Source: Geminicoccaceae bacterium
Lineage (GTDB): Bacteria > Pseudomonadota > Alphaproteobacteria > Geminicoccales > Geminicoccaceae
DNA length: 64,000 bases
Reading direction: 5' to 3'
Assembly (NCBI GenBank): GCA_028285265.1
Contig: JANQPX010000030.1
Location: 310,001-374,000, forward strand
The translations under genes and the position numbers were made by a program. How positions within the stretch are numbered: the first letter of the stretch is position 1; every line of letters starts with the position of its first letter. Of the stretch, positions 26,446-35,105 are shown piece by piece. The notes under the pieces are model-generated. The model did no database searches and was not told where the DNA came from. It worked only from the letters and a program-made list of their open reading frames with translations.

Positions 26446-28119
26446 TCAGACCCCGCGAAAGGCATTGGTGATGGGATAGCGTCGGTCTCGTCCAAAGGCT
26501 CTTCTGGTGATTTTGACGCCAGGTGGCGCTTGGCGGCGTTTGTATTCGGCGATATCGAGCAAGCGGGAGACGCGCTTGACGGTCGTCTCATCGTGGCCTT
26601 GTTCGACCAAGTCGGTCACGGATTCATCGGCCTCGACCAACGCCTGGAGAATGGCGTCGAGCTGATCATAGGGAGGGAGGCTGTCCTCGTCCTTCTGGTC
26701 GGGGCGAAGTTCGGCAGATGGTGGTTTGGTAATGATACGCTCTGGGATCACGCGACCGGACGGTGCAAGCGCATCCGCGGGATGATTCTGGTTGCGCCAA
26801 TGGGAGAGTGCAAAGACCGTCGTCTTGTAAACATCTTTCAAAACAGAATAGCCGCCGCACATGTCGCCGTAGAGTGTCGCATAGCCGACTGACATCTCCG
26901 ACTTATTTCCCGTCGTGAGCAACATTGAGCCGAGCTTGTTCGAAATCGCCATCAACAGAACACCGCGAATGCGCGCCTGGATGTTTTCTTCGGTGGTGTC
27001 CGGCGGGCGTCCCTCAAAGATCGGTCCAAGCATGGTTGAAAACCCATTGACAGCAGGCTCGATCGGCACGGTGTCCAGCCGAATCCCTAGCGCATGGGCA
27101 CAGGCAGCTGCGTCTTCAAGACTCTCCTCCGAGGTGTAGCGGGACGGCATCATGACGGCATGAACGCGTTCAGGGCCGATTGCGTCGGCCGCAACGGCTG
27201 CAGATAGCGCCGAATCGATACCGCCGGAAAGCCCGAGTACCACACCGGGGAAGCGGTTCTTTTCGACATAGTCCCGAAGGCCGAGGCACATTGCTCGATA
27301 GATCGACTCAAGCTCTGTTGGTGGCGGCGTCATCGCGCCCTGATCACAGATCCAGCGATCGTCATCGTCGCGGTGCCATCGTGTGATCAAAAGATCGGTC
27401 TCAAACATAGGAGACTGGGCCTTAAGCCGGCAGTCTCTACCCAAAACAAAGGAGCCGCCGTCGAAAACGAGTTCGTCTTGGCCGCCGACCTGATTGCCAT
27501 AAACTAACGGCAGCCCTGTTTCGGTAACGCGGGCGACAGCGAGATTCAGGCGCATGTCTTGCTTATCATGTTCGAACGGCGAACCGTTGGGAATGATCAG
27601 GATTTCTGCACCGCTTTCCTCGAGGCCTTCGGCCACATCTTCCGTCCACATGTCCTCACAGATCATAACCCCTAGACGAATCATCGAACCATCGGACAGA
27701 CGAAGGGGGATCGGGCCAGGGATGGGGCCAGCTGCAAAGACACGCTTTTCGTCGAACACTCCGTAGTTTGGAAGGTCATGCTTGAAGCGGAGGGTTTCTA
27801 TCTTACCGTCGTTTAAAAGAGCGACCGCATTATAGAGACGTCCCTGTTCCACCCAAGGTGTTCCCACCAGCATGGCAGGTCCGCCATCGCCCGTCTCTGC
27901 AGCAAGCGTCTCGATGGCGGACTGGCAATGTTGTTGAAGGGCTGGCTTTAAGACGAGGTCTTCCGGCGGATAACCGCAGATCAGCAACTCCGAAAAGAGC
28001 AAGAGATCAGCGCCTGCTTGAGCCGCTCGTGCGCGCGTCTCACGCACGAGAGCAACATTGCCGTCGATATCACCGACGGTCGGATTGGTTTGGGCAATGG
28101 CGATGATGACTTGAACCAC
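26446..28119 (-). CDS. nadE: Glutamine-dependent NAD+ synthetase
   Basis: Makes NAD+ from deamido-NAD+, using ammonia from glutamine. The 557-residue product has an N-terminal nitrilase-type glutaminase domain (about 1-265) with the Glu-Lys-Cys triad in LLFSELLICGYP, RFKHDLPNYG and LGVMICEDMW, followed by the synthetase domain with the PP-loop GLSGGIDSALSAAVAADA and TTGNKSEMSVGY. Starts at GTG 28119; AAGGAG is about eleven bases upstream. The C-terminus (RAFGRDRRYPITNAFRG) matches the family. Identity certain. Confidence 0.96.
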   Translation of the reverse strand: MVQVIIAIAQTNPTVGDIDGNVALVRETRARAAQAGADLLLFSELLICGYPPEDLVLKPALQQHCQSAIETLAAETGDGGPAMLVGTPWVEQGRLYNAVALLNDGKIETLRFKHDLPNYGVFDEKRVFAAGPIPGPIPLRLSDGSMIRLGVMICEDMWTEDVAEGLEESGAEILIIPNGSPFEHDKQDMRLNLAVARVTETGLPLVYGNQVGGQDELVFDGGSFVLGRDCRLKAQSPMFETDLLITRWHRDDDDRWICDQGAMTPPPTELESIYRAMCLGLRDYVEKNRFPGVVLGLSGGIDSALSAAVAADAIGPERVHAVMMPSRYTSEESLEDAAACAHALGIRLDTVPIEPAVNGFSTMLGPIFEGRPPDTTEENIQARIRGVLLMAISNKLGSMLLTTGNKSEMSVGYATLYGDMCGGYSVLKDVYKTTVFALSHWRNQNHPADALAPSGRVIPERIITKPPSAELRPDQKDEDSLPPYDQLDAILQALVEADESVTDLVEQGHDETTVKRVSRLLDIAEYKRRQAPPGVKITRRAFGRDRRYPITNAFRGV

Positions 28120-28706
28120 GGCAGGTGTCGCTCCTTGCGAGATCTGGCTAGAGCCTTTCGTGTTGGAAGATATAACGCGATTGAGCCGATCGACCTAGAG
28201 GCGGCGTTCTGAGCCAACGTCTGTTGCCAGCGATGAGGCCTTTCGACGGCCATGGGTTGGCTCGACGGTTAGGTGTTGGTCTTGCGCGCCGATTGATGCC
28301 AACCTCTTGGGGATTGGTGGTCCATGGTCCAGAAAAGCTGTCAGTCGGTACGCTTCGGATCAGTCTGACAACCTTAACGGCGGCGAACGCGCTAGGATTT
28401 CATTAAGGATCGACGTTAACCACCAGCCTGGATGGCAAAGAACAGGTCGATTTTGTTATTTACGGTTTTCGACGTCGCTTATGGATGTCGATCAATCGAA
28501 ACAAGATTGACTAAAAAACCCAATGTATTTAAGCGTTCTGCCTTGGATATTGGCGCGCTGCCATGCTGCGCGCAGCAATCAGTCATCAGTCTGTCAGAGA
28601 GCGCAGCCGCGCCTCCGATGGTTTTTTGACTTTTTTCCTCTGCAGAGACCGGCTTGGCGCCGGTCTCGGCCACAGTCGCCTTTTTTGGAGATGTCAGGAG
28701 TCAACG
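28120..28706. other. 587-bp gap upstream of coiled-coil gene
   Basis: No gene supported. An open frame in phase with the coiled-coil gene begins at 28563 but its first part is not protein-like and the signal peptide starts at 28707. The 3' part contains a strong hairpin and two T-runs (28622-28636), listed separately. Confidence 0.45.
28645..28667 (+). promoter_or_regulatory. Leader hairpin upstream of coiled-coil gene
   Basis: A perfect nine-base stem (GAGACCGGC / GCCGGTCTC) with a five-base loop lies in the leader about 40 bases before the start codon. A CCTTTTTT run follows at about 28679-28686, just ahead of the ribosome site. It could be an attenuator-like terminator or an end of an upstream transcript. 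No T-run touches the stem directly, so the role is uncertain. Confidence 0.45.
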
Positions 28707-30221
28707 ATGGGAAGAACATACCCGCCAGCAATCGCCGCTCTTCTTAAATTTCGTCGGACGACGGCGATGGCGTTGGCTCTCGCTATTGTTGGGATGACCA
28801 GCAATGGCTTGCACGCGCAGAGCACCGGTCAAGCGCCAGCGACCGAAGCGACAAGTGAAGATAACACGCTCGATGCCCTAACTTCGGCAATTTCGAGCTA
28901 CAAGAAGAACCTCCAGGCGATTAAGGATGCCTTGAGAGAAGCGCCCGAGCCTTCGAGATTGACCGGCGAGCTTACGACGGCAAAAGACATTATCGATGAT
29001 CTGACCGTCCAGCTGAACCAGGTGCGTGCCGAGCGTGATTCTGTGAGGTCTGAATTGACCGAGTATCGCGAGAATGCGGACGCGACCATCGCGTCACTGC
29101 GGTTGGATTCCGAGCGCGATCGAGGTCTGATGGCTCAGATCCAAGCCGAACTCGGCCAGACAAAAACGGAACTTGCTGACACGATCGAAACGCGGACTGC
29201 TCTCGAAGATCTCTTGGCAGAGCAGCAGGCAACGGCTGATGAACTCGAGGGCCAGCTTCGCTCTGACCTTGAGACCCGCCAAAGCCAGATCTCCGAGCTG
29301 CAATCGGTCCGTGCCTCATTGCAGACGGACTTGGGCGATTTGCGCCAGTCATCCACTGCCGAAATTGACGCACTCACCGAACAGGTGACCGCGACGACGG
29401 AGGAAAATGAGACGCTCCGCGGCGATCTTACCGGCGCTCAACAGCAAATCACGGCCCTCCAGTCCGAGGGGCAAGCTTTGCAAAGCGAGCTTGAAGGTGT
29501 CACCGAGGCGGCGACGGCTCAAGCCGCGGACCTTACCGCACAGATCGAGGCGGCCACCAGCCGTGCTGAGTCCCTTGGCGGTCGGTTGACCGTTTCGGAA
29601 CAGCAAGTGGTCGAGCTGCAAGAAGCACAGCAGCTCTTAGAGACGGAGCTTACCAAGCTCACTGAGACCTCTGAACGCCAGACGGCAGACCTGAAAGCAC
29701 AGTTGTCACTCGCGCGGCAAGAAATTGCAGATCGTGAGTCCAGTTACGACGAGTTGTCGAAGCAGATGGCGGAGGCGACAGCGGCAGCGGCCAATGAGAC
29801 GGCAAGTGTTGTTGCTCAGCTCGAGGAAACACAAGAGCAGCTGAACGATACGGAGAGTCAGCGTGCGACACTGCAAGCCGAATTTGTGAGCTTCCGGCAG
29901 AGTGCTACGAGCGAGAAGCAGTCCCTCGAAAGCGAACTCGATCAGACACTTGCCACCGTCGTCGATCTTGAAGCCACCCGTGATGGCCTGAATGGTCAGA
30001 TCTCCGAAGCGACAGTCACGGCAGAACGTTGCGTTGCCGATGTCAGCGAGCTTGGTGAGCAGCTCATTGCTGCCCTTGATCATCTGGAGCAGCTTGAGGC
30101 TGCCCTAGCCCAGGCTCAAGCTGGCCGCTCGGCACTTGCTGCAGAGCTGGCAGCCGTGCGGCGTGAGAACGGTGATGCGTCGTCAAATGGTAACGGCATC
30201 GTGGAGACCTCGACCCAATAA
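28707..30221 (+). CDS. Exported long coiled-coil protein
   Basis: 504 residues. Residues 1-40 look like an export signal (FRRTTAMALALAIVGMTSNG, cleavage after GLHAQ). The rest is almost wholly heptad-rich coiled coil of Glu, Gln, Leu, Ala and Thr, e.g. LTGELTTAKDIIDDLTVQLN and LEETQEQLNDTESQRATLQA. Only one Cys (AERCVADV) near the end. The tail is Gly/Asn-rich. No catalytic motif. CAGGAG lies six bases before ATG 28707. It resembles generic periplasmic coiled-coil proteins; low-complexity matches would be misleading, so I name no family. Confidence 0.82.
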   Translation: MGRTYPPAIAALLKFRRTTAMALALAIVGMTSNGLHAQSTGQAPATEATSEDNTLDALTSAISSYKKNLQAIKDALREAPEPSRLTGELTTAKDIIDDLTVQLNQVRAERDSVRSELTEYRENADATIASLRLDSERDRGLMAQIQAELGQTKTELADTIETRTALEDLLAEQQATADELEGQLRSDLETRQSQISELQSVRASLQTDLGDLRQSSTAEIDALTEQVTATTEENETLRGDLTGAQQQITALQSEGQALQSELEGVTEAATAQAADLTAQIEAATSRAESLGGRLTVSEQQVVELQEAQQLLETELTKLTETSERQTADLKAQLSLARQEIADRESSYDELSKQMAEATAAAANETASVVAQLEETQEQLNDTESQRATLQAEFVSFRQSATSEKQSLESELDQTLATVVDLEATRDGLNGQISEATVTAERCVADVSELGEQLIAALDHLEQLEAALAQAQAGRSALAAELAAVRRENGDASSNGNGIVETSTQ

Positions 30222-30257
30222 GCAACGCGGTTTGATCGACTGGACGATCAAAAAAAA

Positions 30258-30288
30258 GAAGCCACAGATGCTTAGCGTCTGTGGCTTC
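30258..30288 (-). terminator. Rho-independent terminator of the XendoU-type gene
   Basis: An eleven-base perfect stem (30258-30268 and 30278-30288) with a nine-base loop; on the minus strand it is followed by eight T (complement of the A-run 30250-30257). It lies 40 bases beyond the stop of the minus-strand gene and so ends that transcript; it also faces the coiled-coil gene's 3' end and may serve both. Confidence 0.85.
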
Positions 30289-30328
30289 ATTGGTTCCTGG
30301 GGCAACGTCAAGCGATGCCTCCGACGAG

Positions 30329-31279
30329 CTAACCAAAACCCTTGAAAATCGGGAAATAGCTCCGAATGCTTTGGCCATCAGGGCTTCTATAAAGATCAAT
30401 TTCGTAGCGTATGCCGTTGATCACTGTTTGGACTCGTCCGCGCTCGAAAAAACGCACCACCCCAAGCGCCATGAGTCCCTCGACGCTGCAGCCAACCCAA
30501 AATCCGCCGGTTGGTTTAAACAGAGGTCGCTCCTCGCCCCAATCGTGATCTTCGGCACGCCAGCGATAGCTGAGCGTCACCACTTCGGGTGTCGCTCGAC
30601 CCTCTTTGATCAAAGGCTTGGGGTAGCGCGTGCCTTGAAAGTCGATGTTGTCACCGGTACCGAGCAGGCCGAAATCGTCGAGATAATAGCGATACCAGAA
30701 GTGATGGCCCCCAGCGGTACCCTCCTTTTGCTCGCCGACCACCACATGCTCAAAGCCAGAAAGATCGACATTGCGCCCCATGTCATATTGGCGAAACCAA
30801 ATGTCGAACAGGAGGTTTTGGAATTCATCCCGTGAATAGGCCGTCCCTTGCCGTTGGCCGATCAGATCTTTCGCTGCCTCCATTGGCGCGCTGTCCGTTA
30901 CGGCGTCGAGAAGGGCCAGCATCTCCTGAGCTTCGGCTTGCGTTGTGTCCTCTCGTTTGGTCTGGTCAAGCCTGTAGTTGTCAAAAAGCGGCTTGGTCAG
31001 ATCATAGGTCAAGCGTTTCCTTTCTGGAATTGAGACCTCGGCGATCACGCGATGGTTTGGGTTGTCTCCACCATTTTCGTCAACGCGGACAAAACCGTTC
31101 GCCGTGTCCCCACGCTCACGAGGCCCGATTGCCGGCACGCCCCTGTGGGATTGATCTGCATCCCAGACTCGCTGATAGCTGTCAGCGTCGCTTGCCTCGG
31201 CATTTTTGAGCAAAAGGGTGGGGAAGGTGAAAACGCTTGCGGCGGTGGCAGCGGCTTGAAGGGCTTGGCGTCTTTTCAT
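30329..31279 (-). CDS. Exported XendoU/EndoU-family endoribonuclease-like protein
   Basis: 316 residues. Signal peptide MKRRQALQAAATAASVFTFP to about residue 29, then a region ending in the XendoU core. Core motifs: SGFEHVVVGE (Glu177-His178, Glu183), GGHHFWYRYYLDDFG (His192/193), LFKPTGGFWVGCSVEGLMAL (Lys255) and YEIDLYRS. These match the catalytic set of Xenopus XendoU (two His, Lys, two Glu) in order, with an insertion between the second His and the Lys. XendoU enzymes cleave RNA at uridylates using Mn2+. Here export to the periplasm or outside is predicted. The ATG at 31279 is chosen because a longer start (31366) would put 29 unlikely residues before the signal. Confidence 0.8.
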   Translation of the reverse strand: MKRRQALQAAATAASVFTFPTLLLKNAEASDADSYQRVWDADQSHRGVPAIGPRERGDTANGFVRVDENGGDNPNHRVIAEVSIPERKRLTYDLTKPLFDNYRLDQTKREDTTQAEAQEMLALLDAVTDSAPMEAAKDLIGQRQGTAYSRDEFQNLLFDIWFRQYDMGRNVDLSGFEHVVVGEQKEGTAGGHHFWYRYYLDDFGLLGTGDNIDFQGTRYPKPLIKEGRATPEVVTLSYRWRAEDHDWGEERPLFKPTGGFWVGCSVEGLMALGVVRFFERGRVQTVINGIRYEIDLYRSPDGQSIRSYFPIFKGFG

Positions 31280-31307
31280 CGTCTTACTTGATACGTGTTT
31301 AGGGCAG

Positions 31308-31919
31308 TTAGTCGGCGTCACTGGCGGCCTTGGCATCGTCTGTTGGCGCATCATCCGTCGGCGCATCGATCAGATGACGGTTCATGAACGGCATTTGCAG
31401 CATGATGAAGCCGATCGTTAGGGCCATGATGCCGAAAACCTTAAAATTGACCCAGAAATCGGTTGATTGCGTGCGCCAGACGATCTCGTTCAACGCAGCC
31501 ATGACGACGAAGAAGAGGCCGTAACGAAGAGTGAGGCCGTGCCAGCCTTGATCGGACATAGCGGGCATCATCTTGCCGAAGAGCGGCTTTAAGAGAGGTT
31601 TGCCAAAAACCAGCCCCCCTAGAAGCACGGCGGCGAAAATGAGCTGCACGATGGTCGGTTTCATCTTGATAAACGTCTCATCCTGCAGCCAGAGCGTCAG
31701 ACCGCCGAAGACCGTCACGACGCCTGCCGTGACCAACGGCATGGCTGGCACACGGCGCTCATAAAACCAGGTGAGCGCGAGCGCCACGAGGCTTGCCACA
31801 ACGATGATCGCGGTCGCTGCCATCAGCCCGGAGAACCAATAGGCGCCGAAAAACAGCACGAGGGGGCCGTAGTCGGCCGTGGGGCGCACCCAAGCAGGTG
31901 CTTTGGTCTGGTCGCTCAT
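31308..31919 (-). CDS. yciB: Inner membrane septation protein YciB/IspZ
   Basis: Multi-pass inner membrane protein, 203 residues, family known to affect cell-envelope integrity and septation. Motifs: DYGPLVLFFGAYWFSGL at the first helix, then the helix-rich core with GGLTLWLQDETFIKMKPT and LNEIVWRTQSTDFWVNFK, close to the canonical family sequence. The C-terminal tail has a short repeat (DAPTDDAPTDDA) and acidic end. It is 28 bases upstream of the XendoU-type gene, same strand. Confidence 0.93.
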   Translation of the reverse strand: MSDQTKAPAWVRPTADYGPLVLFFGAYWFSGLMAATAIIVVASLVALALTWFYERRVPAMPLVTAGVVTVFGGLTLWLQDETFIKMKPTIVQLIFAAVLLGGLVFGKPLLKPLFGKMMPAMSDQGWHGLTLRYGLFFVVMAALNEIVWRTQSTDFWVNFKVFGIMALTIGFIMLQMPFMNRHLIDAPTDDAPTDDAKAASDAD

Positions 31920-32002
31920 GGCTCTTCCGCAGGCGGTTGTTCAAAACTGGCAACACTCTATGCGACAAATTTGGAGACGCGCCAAGAGTTCGCCGGAGAC
32001 GG

Positions 32003-32719
32003 TCATGAATCCATGGCAGCCAGACAAGCCAATACGGCGATCCCTGCAGTCTCGGCTCTTAAGATATTGGGCCCAAGGCCCACCTTCACAACTTGTTGAT
32101 ACGTGTCCAGTTGTTCGAGCTCTCCAGAATCGAAACCGCCCTCGGGACCAATCAGGATAGCTGCTGGTCGTTGCGGCCCGAGTGCCTTGACAAATGGCCT
32201 TCCATGACCCGTCTCGTCGGCGACATAGAGATGATGGTCGTGGGGCCAGTGCTGTAAAACCGACTCAAGTGATTGCAACTCCCTTATTTCTGGCAGCGTT
32301 AAGCGTTCACATTGTTCTGCCGCCTCGATCGCAATCGCCTGAAGACGTGTCGTATTGACCTTATCGACGACCGCGCGTCGCGTTCGTACCGGTATCAGGG
32401 TTCCGACGCCGAGTTCGGTCGCCTTTTCGACGAGCATCTCCATTCGCGCCTTTTTGATTGGTGCAAAGAGCAACATGGGACCCGGGGCACTGTCCTGGAC
32501 GCGCAATGGCTGTGCGAGGTGTAGTTGGCAGCGTTTCCGGCCGGCCTCGGCGATGTTCGCAAGCCATTCACCATCATGACCGTTGAACAAGCGCACTTGG
32601 TCGCCCACCTTTTTGCGCATGACGTCTAGGACATAATGGGCTTGTGCTCGGTCCAGCTCGATCGACATTTCAGCAGAAAGCCGTTCTGTCAAATAGAGGC
32701 GCGGCAGCCTACGTTGCAT
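32003..32719 (-). CDS. rsmE: 16S rRNA m3U1498 methyltransferase RsmE
   Basis: SPOUT (alpha/beta-knot) methyltransferase that N3-methylates U1498 of 16S rRNA. About 238 residues. An N-terminal PUA-like part (RRLPRLYLTERL, GDQVRLFNGHDGEW) precedes the SPOUT domain with LLFAPIKKARMEMLVEKATE, LIGPEGGFDSGE and LGPNILRAETAG, where the knot binds AdoMet. Start could be 32737 (six more residues); neither has a clear ribosome site. Divergent from ubiA with a very short intergenic region, so promoters overlap or ubiA is driven from elsewhere. Confidence 0.94.
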   Translation of the reverse strand: MQRRLPRLYLTERLSAEMSIELDRAQAHYVLDVMRKKVGDQVRLFNGHDGEWLANIAEAGRKRCQLHLAQPLRVQDSAPGPMLLFAPIKKARMEMLVEKATELGVGTLIPVRTRRAVVDKVNTTRLQAIAIEAAEQCERLTLPEIRELQSLESVLQHWPHDHHLYVADETGHGRPFVKALGPQRPAAILIGPEGGFDSGELEQLDTYQQVVKVGLGPNILRAETAGIAVLACLAAMDS

Positions 32720-32760
32720 GATAGTTGTTCGGGACATAGGCGGACGCTAGAAGGGCTGAT

Positions 32761-33681
32761 ATGACAACGCAAGCTTCCGATATCGATAGCATCGTTGCCG
32801 ATCGTGAATTCGGTTGGATGGATCGGTACTTGCCGGATTGGCTCCGGCCGTATGGCGTCCTTGCACGCTGGGATCGGCCGATCGGGGCTTGGCTATTGCT
32901 TTGGCCTTGCTTGTGGGGTCTCAGCCTTGCGGATGGTTGGCCCAGTCTTTGGCTTGCCGCTCTTTTCCTCGTCGGGGCGTTTGCCATGCGCGGGGCCGGT
33001 TGCACGATCAACGATATGACCGATCGTGATCTCGATGCCAAGGTCGAGCGCACGAAGAAGAGGCCGTTGGCCAGCGGGCGCTTGACGATGCATCAAGCCA
33101 TCATTTTTCTCGGTGCTCAGTTGATCGTTGGCCTTGTCGTGCTCCTCCAGCTGAATGTCAACGCGATCATCGTTGGCTTGGCTTCAGTTCCATTAGTTTT
33201 GATCTATCCCTGGATGAAGCGGGTCACATGGTGGCCGCAGTTGTTTCTCGGCATGACGTTCAAATGGGGGGCTCTGGTGGGGTGGACAGCGGCGACGGGC
33301 TCGCTTGGCTGGCCCGCGGTTGTTTTGTATCTTGCTGGTATCTGTTGGACGCTCGGTTACGACACGATCTACGCTCATCAGGACAAGGCAGACGACGCGA
33401 TGATCGGCGTCAAATCGACGGCCCGGCGGCTTGGCAAGGCAACGCCCATTTGGCTTTGGGGCTTTTACGGATTGTCGCTGCTGCTCATCGCTGTCGCAGG
33501 CACGATGGTCGAGATGGGTTGGTTCTTTTATGTCGGCCTCGTCCCTGTAGCCGGTCACTTTGTTTGGCAAATCGTGACATTGGACATCGATGATCCCGAC
33601 AATTGCCTGCTGCGGTTTAGGAGCAACCGAGACGTCGGATTGCTCGTTGTCATTGCTCTTCTCGTCGGCAAGGTCGTGTAG
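32761..33681 (+). CDS. ubiA: 4-hydroxybenzoate polyprenyltransferase UbiA
   Basis: Inner-membrane prenyltransferase that joins the polyprenyl tail to 4-hydroxybenzoate in ubiquinone synthesis. 306 residues with about eight helices and both Mg/diphosphate-binding motifs: NDMTDRDLDAKVERTKKRPL and DTIYAHQDKADD, plus AGICWTLGYDT. AGAAGGG precedes the ATG. Two bases separate it from ycjX. It shows that the organism makes ubiquinone. Confidence 0.96.
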   Translation: MTTQASDIDSIVADREFGWMDRYLPDWLRPYGVLARWDRPIGAWLLLWPCLWGLSLADGWPSLWLAALFLVGAFAMRGAGCTINDMTDRDLDAKVERTKKRPLASGRLTMHQAIIFLGAQLIVGLVVLLQLNVNAIIVGLASVPLVLIYPWMKRVTWWPQLFLGMTFKWGALVGWTAATGSLGWPAVVLYLAGICWTLGYDTIYAHQDKADDAMIGVKSTARRLGKATPIWLWGFYGLSLLLIAVAGTMVEMGWFFYVGLVPVAGHFVWQIVTLDIDDPDNCLLRFRSNRDVGLLVVIALLVGKVV

Positions 33682-33683
33682 CC

Positions 33684-35105
33684 ATGGCGAGTTCCAACTG
33701 GTTCGATACAAAAAATCTACCGGCGCTATCTGGTGTTTCCGGCCTCGGTAGTTTGCAGCGGAATGTTGAGGATCTGGTCAATTTGACCCTGGACCGGACG
33801 GTGCGACTGGCAGTCACCGGGCTGCGCCAAAGCGGCAAGACGGTTTTTATCACCTCGTTGACCCATCATCTGCTGAGTGGCCAGGAACTTCCCTTCTTCA
33901 CGCCAGTCAAGCAAAAGCGGCTAATGGGAGCCCGTCTTTTGCCGCCCTATGTTGGTGATCCGCCAGCCTTTCCTTTCGATACGGCACGCGCGGCGCTGAT
34001 GGGAGAGAAGCCAGCTTGGCCCGAGCCAACGCGCGGTCTCTCTTCGCTGCGATTAGAACTGCGTGTTGCGGAAACAGGGTTTCTTGCCAGGCAGTTTTCT
34101 GAGTACCGGAGTCAGCAGGTCGACATCATTGATTATCCCGGCGAATGGCTGCTTGACCTCCCGATGATGGCGCAAAGTTTCGAGGAGTGGGCGGCGGAAG
34201 CGATCGCACTCGCGCGATCGTCGGCGCGTGCCGAGATGGCGGCGGGCTGGTTATCCGCAATAGAAGAGACTCCCCCCACCGGGTCGGCCGAGCGGGATAG
34301 AGCGGCGACTTTAGCCGAGCTCTTTCGTCGCTATCTGAAGTCGGCGCAAGCGGCGGGCTTCAGCTTCTTGCAGCCAGGCCGTCTGACGATGCCAGGTGAT
34401 ATGGCTGGGTCGGAACAATTGAACTTTTGTCCTTTGCCGCCTGCCAATGGCAGACTCTATGCGCTGATGCGCGATCGCTTCGAACATTATCGTGATCAAA
34501 TTGTGCGGCCATTCTATGTGACGCATTTCAGTCGTTTCGATCGACAGGTCGTGCTCGTCGATCTCATCAGCGCCCTCAATCGTGGCCCTGCCGTATTCGA
34601 AGACACACAACATGCCCTCAAAATAGCGATGGAAAGCTTTCGTTATGGGCCGAGCACGCTCATGGCGCGCCTGTTTCGACCGAAGATCGACACGCTCCTT
34701 TTTGCGGCGACTAAGGCCGATCATGTCGCCCATAATCAGCATCATAATTTGCGTTTGTTGCTCGAACAGATGGTGCATGATGCGGCTGGACATGCCCGGT
34801 TTGAGGGGGTCCAGCCAGTCTTCATGGCGGTCGCATCGCTACGGTCAACGGATATGGTCAAAACTGATCATCACGGTCAGGCTCTGTCGTGCGTACGTGG
34901 CCTGCTCAAAGGTGAAGACCGGGAGACCGTTTTGTTCCCTGGAGAGATTCCACCGGACCTTCCGGTCGAAGAGGATTGGGCCGATGACCGCTTTCACTTT
35001 CGCGACTTCGCGCCACGAAGACTTCGGCAAAACGGTGCCGAACAAACGCAACATATCCGACTCGATCAGGCGCTGGATGTCCTTCTGGGCGATCGTTTGA
35101 CATGA
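33684..35105 (+). CDS. YcjX-family GTP-binding protein
   Basis: 473 residues, DUF463/YcjX family of P-loop GTPases linked to membrane stress. Walker A GLRQSGKTVFITSLTHH at residues 45-52; IDYPGEWLLDLPMM near the switch/Walker B; FAATKADHV as the guanine-binding motif (N/T-K-x-D). It is followed by its usual partner (ycjF family), overlapping by four bases. Role is poorly known, probably membrane/cell-envelope maintenance. Confidence 0.92.
   Translation: MASSNWFDTKNLPALSGVSGLGSLQRNVEDLVNLTLDRTVRLAVTGLRQSGKTVFITSLTHHLLSGQELPFFTPVKQKRLMGARLLPPYVGDPPAFPFDTARAALMGEKPAWPEPTRGLSSLRLELRVAETGFLARQFSEYRSQQVDIIDYPGEWLLDLPMMAQSFEEWAAEAIALARSSARAEMAAGWLSAIEETPPTGSAERDRAATLAELFRRYLKSAQAAGFSFLQPGRLTMPGDMAGSEQLNFCPLPPANGRLYALMRDRFEHYRDQIVRPFYVTHFSRFDRQVVLVDLISALNRGPAVFEDTQHALKIAMESFRYGPSTLMARLFRPKIDTLLFAATKADHVAHNQHHNLRLLLEQMVHDAAGHARFEGVQPVFMAVASLRSTDMVKTDHHGQALSCVRGLLKGEDRETVLFPGEIPPDLPVEEDWADDRFHFRDFAPRRLRQNGAEQTQHIRLDQALDVLLGDRLT

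Noticed and set aside
28850..30200. Repetitive-looking DNA in the coiled-coil gene
   Set aside because: Repeats arise from heptad coding (Glu/Gln/Leu), with no regular repeat-spacer units, so not CRISPR or a mobile element.
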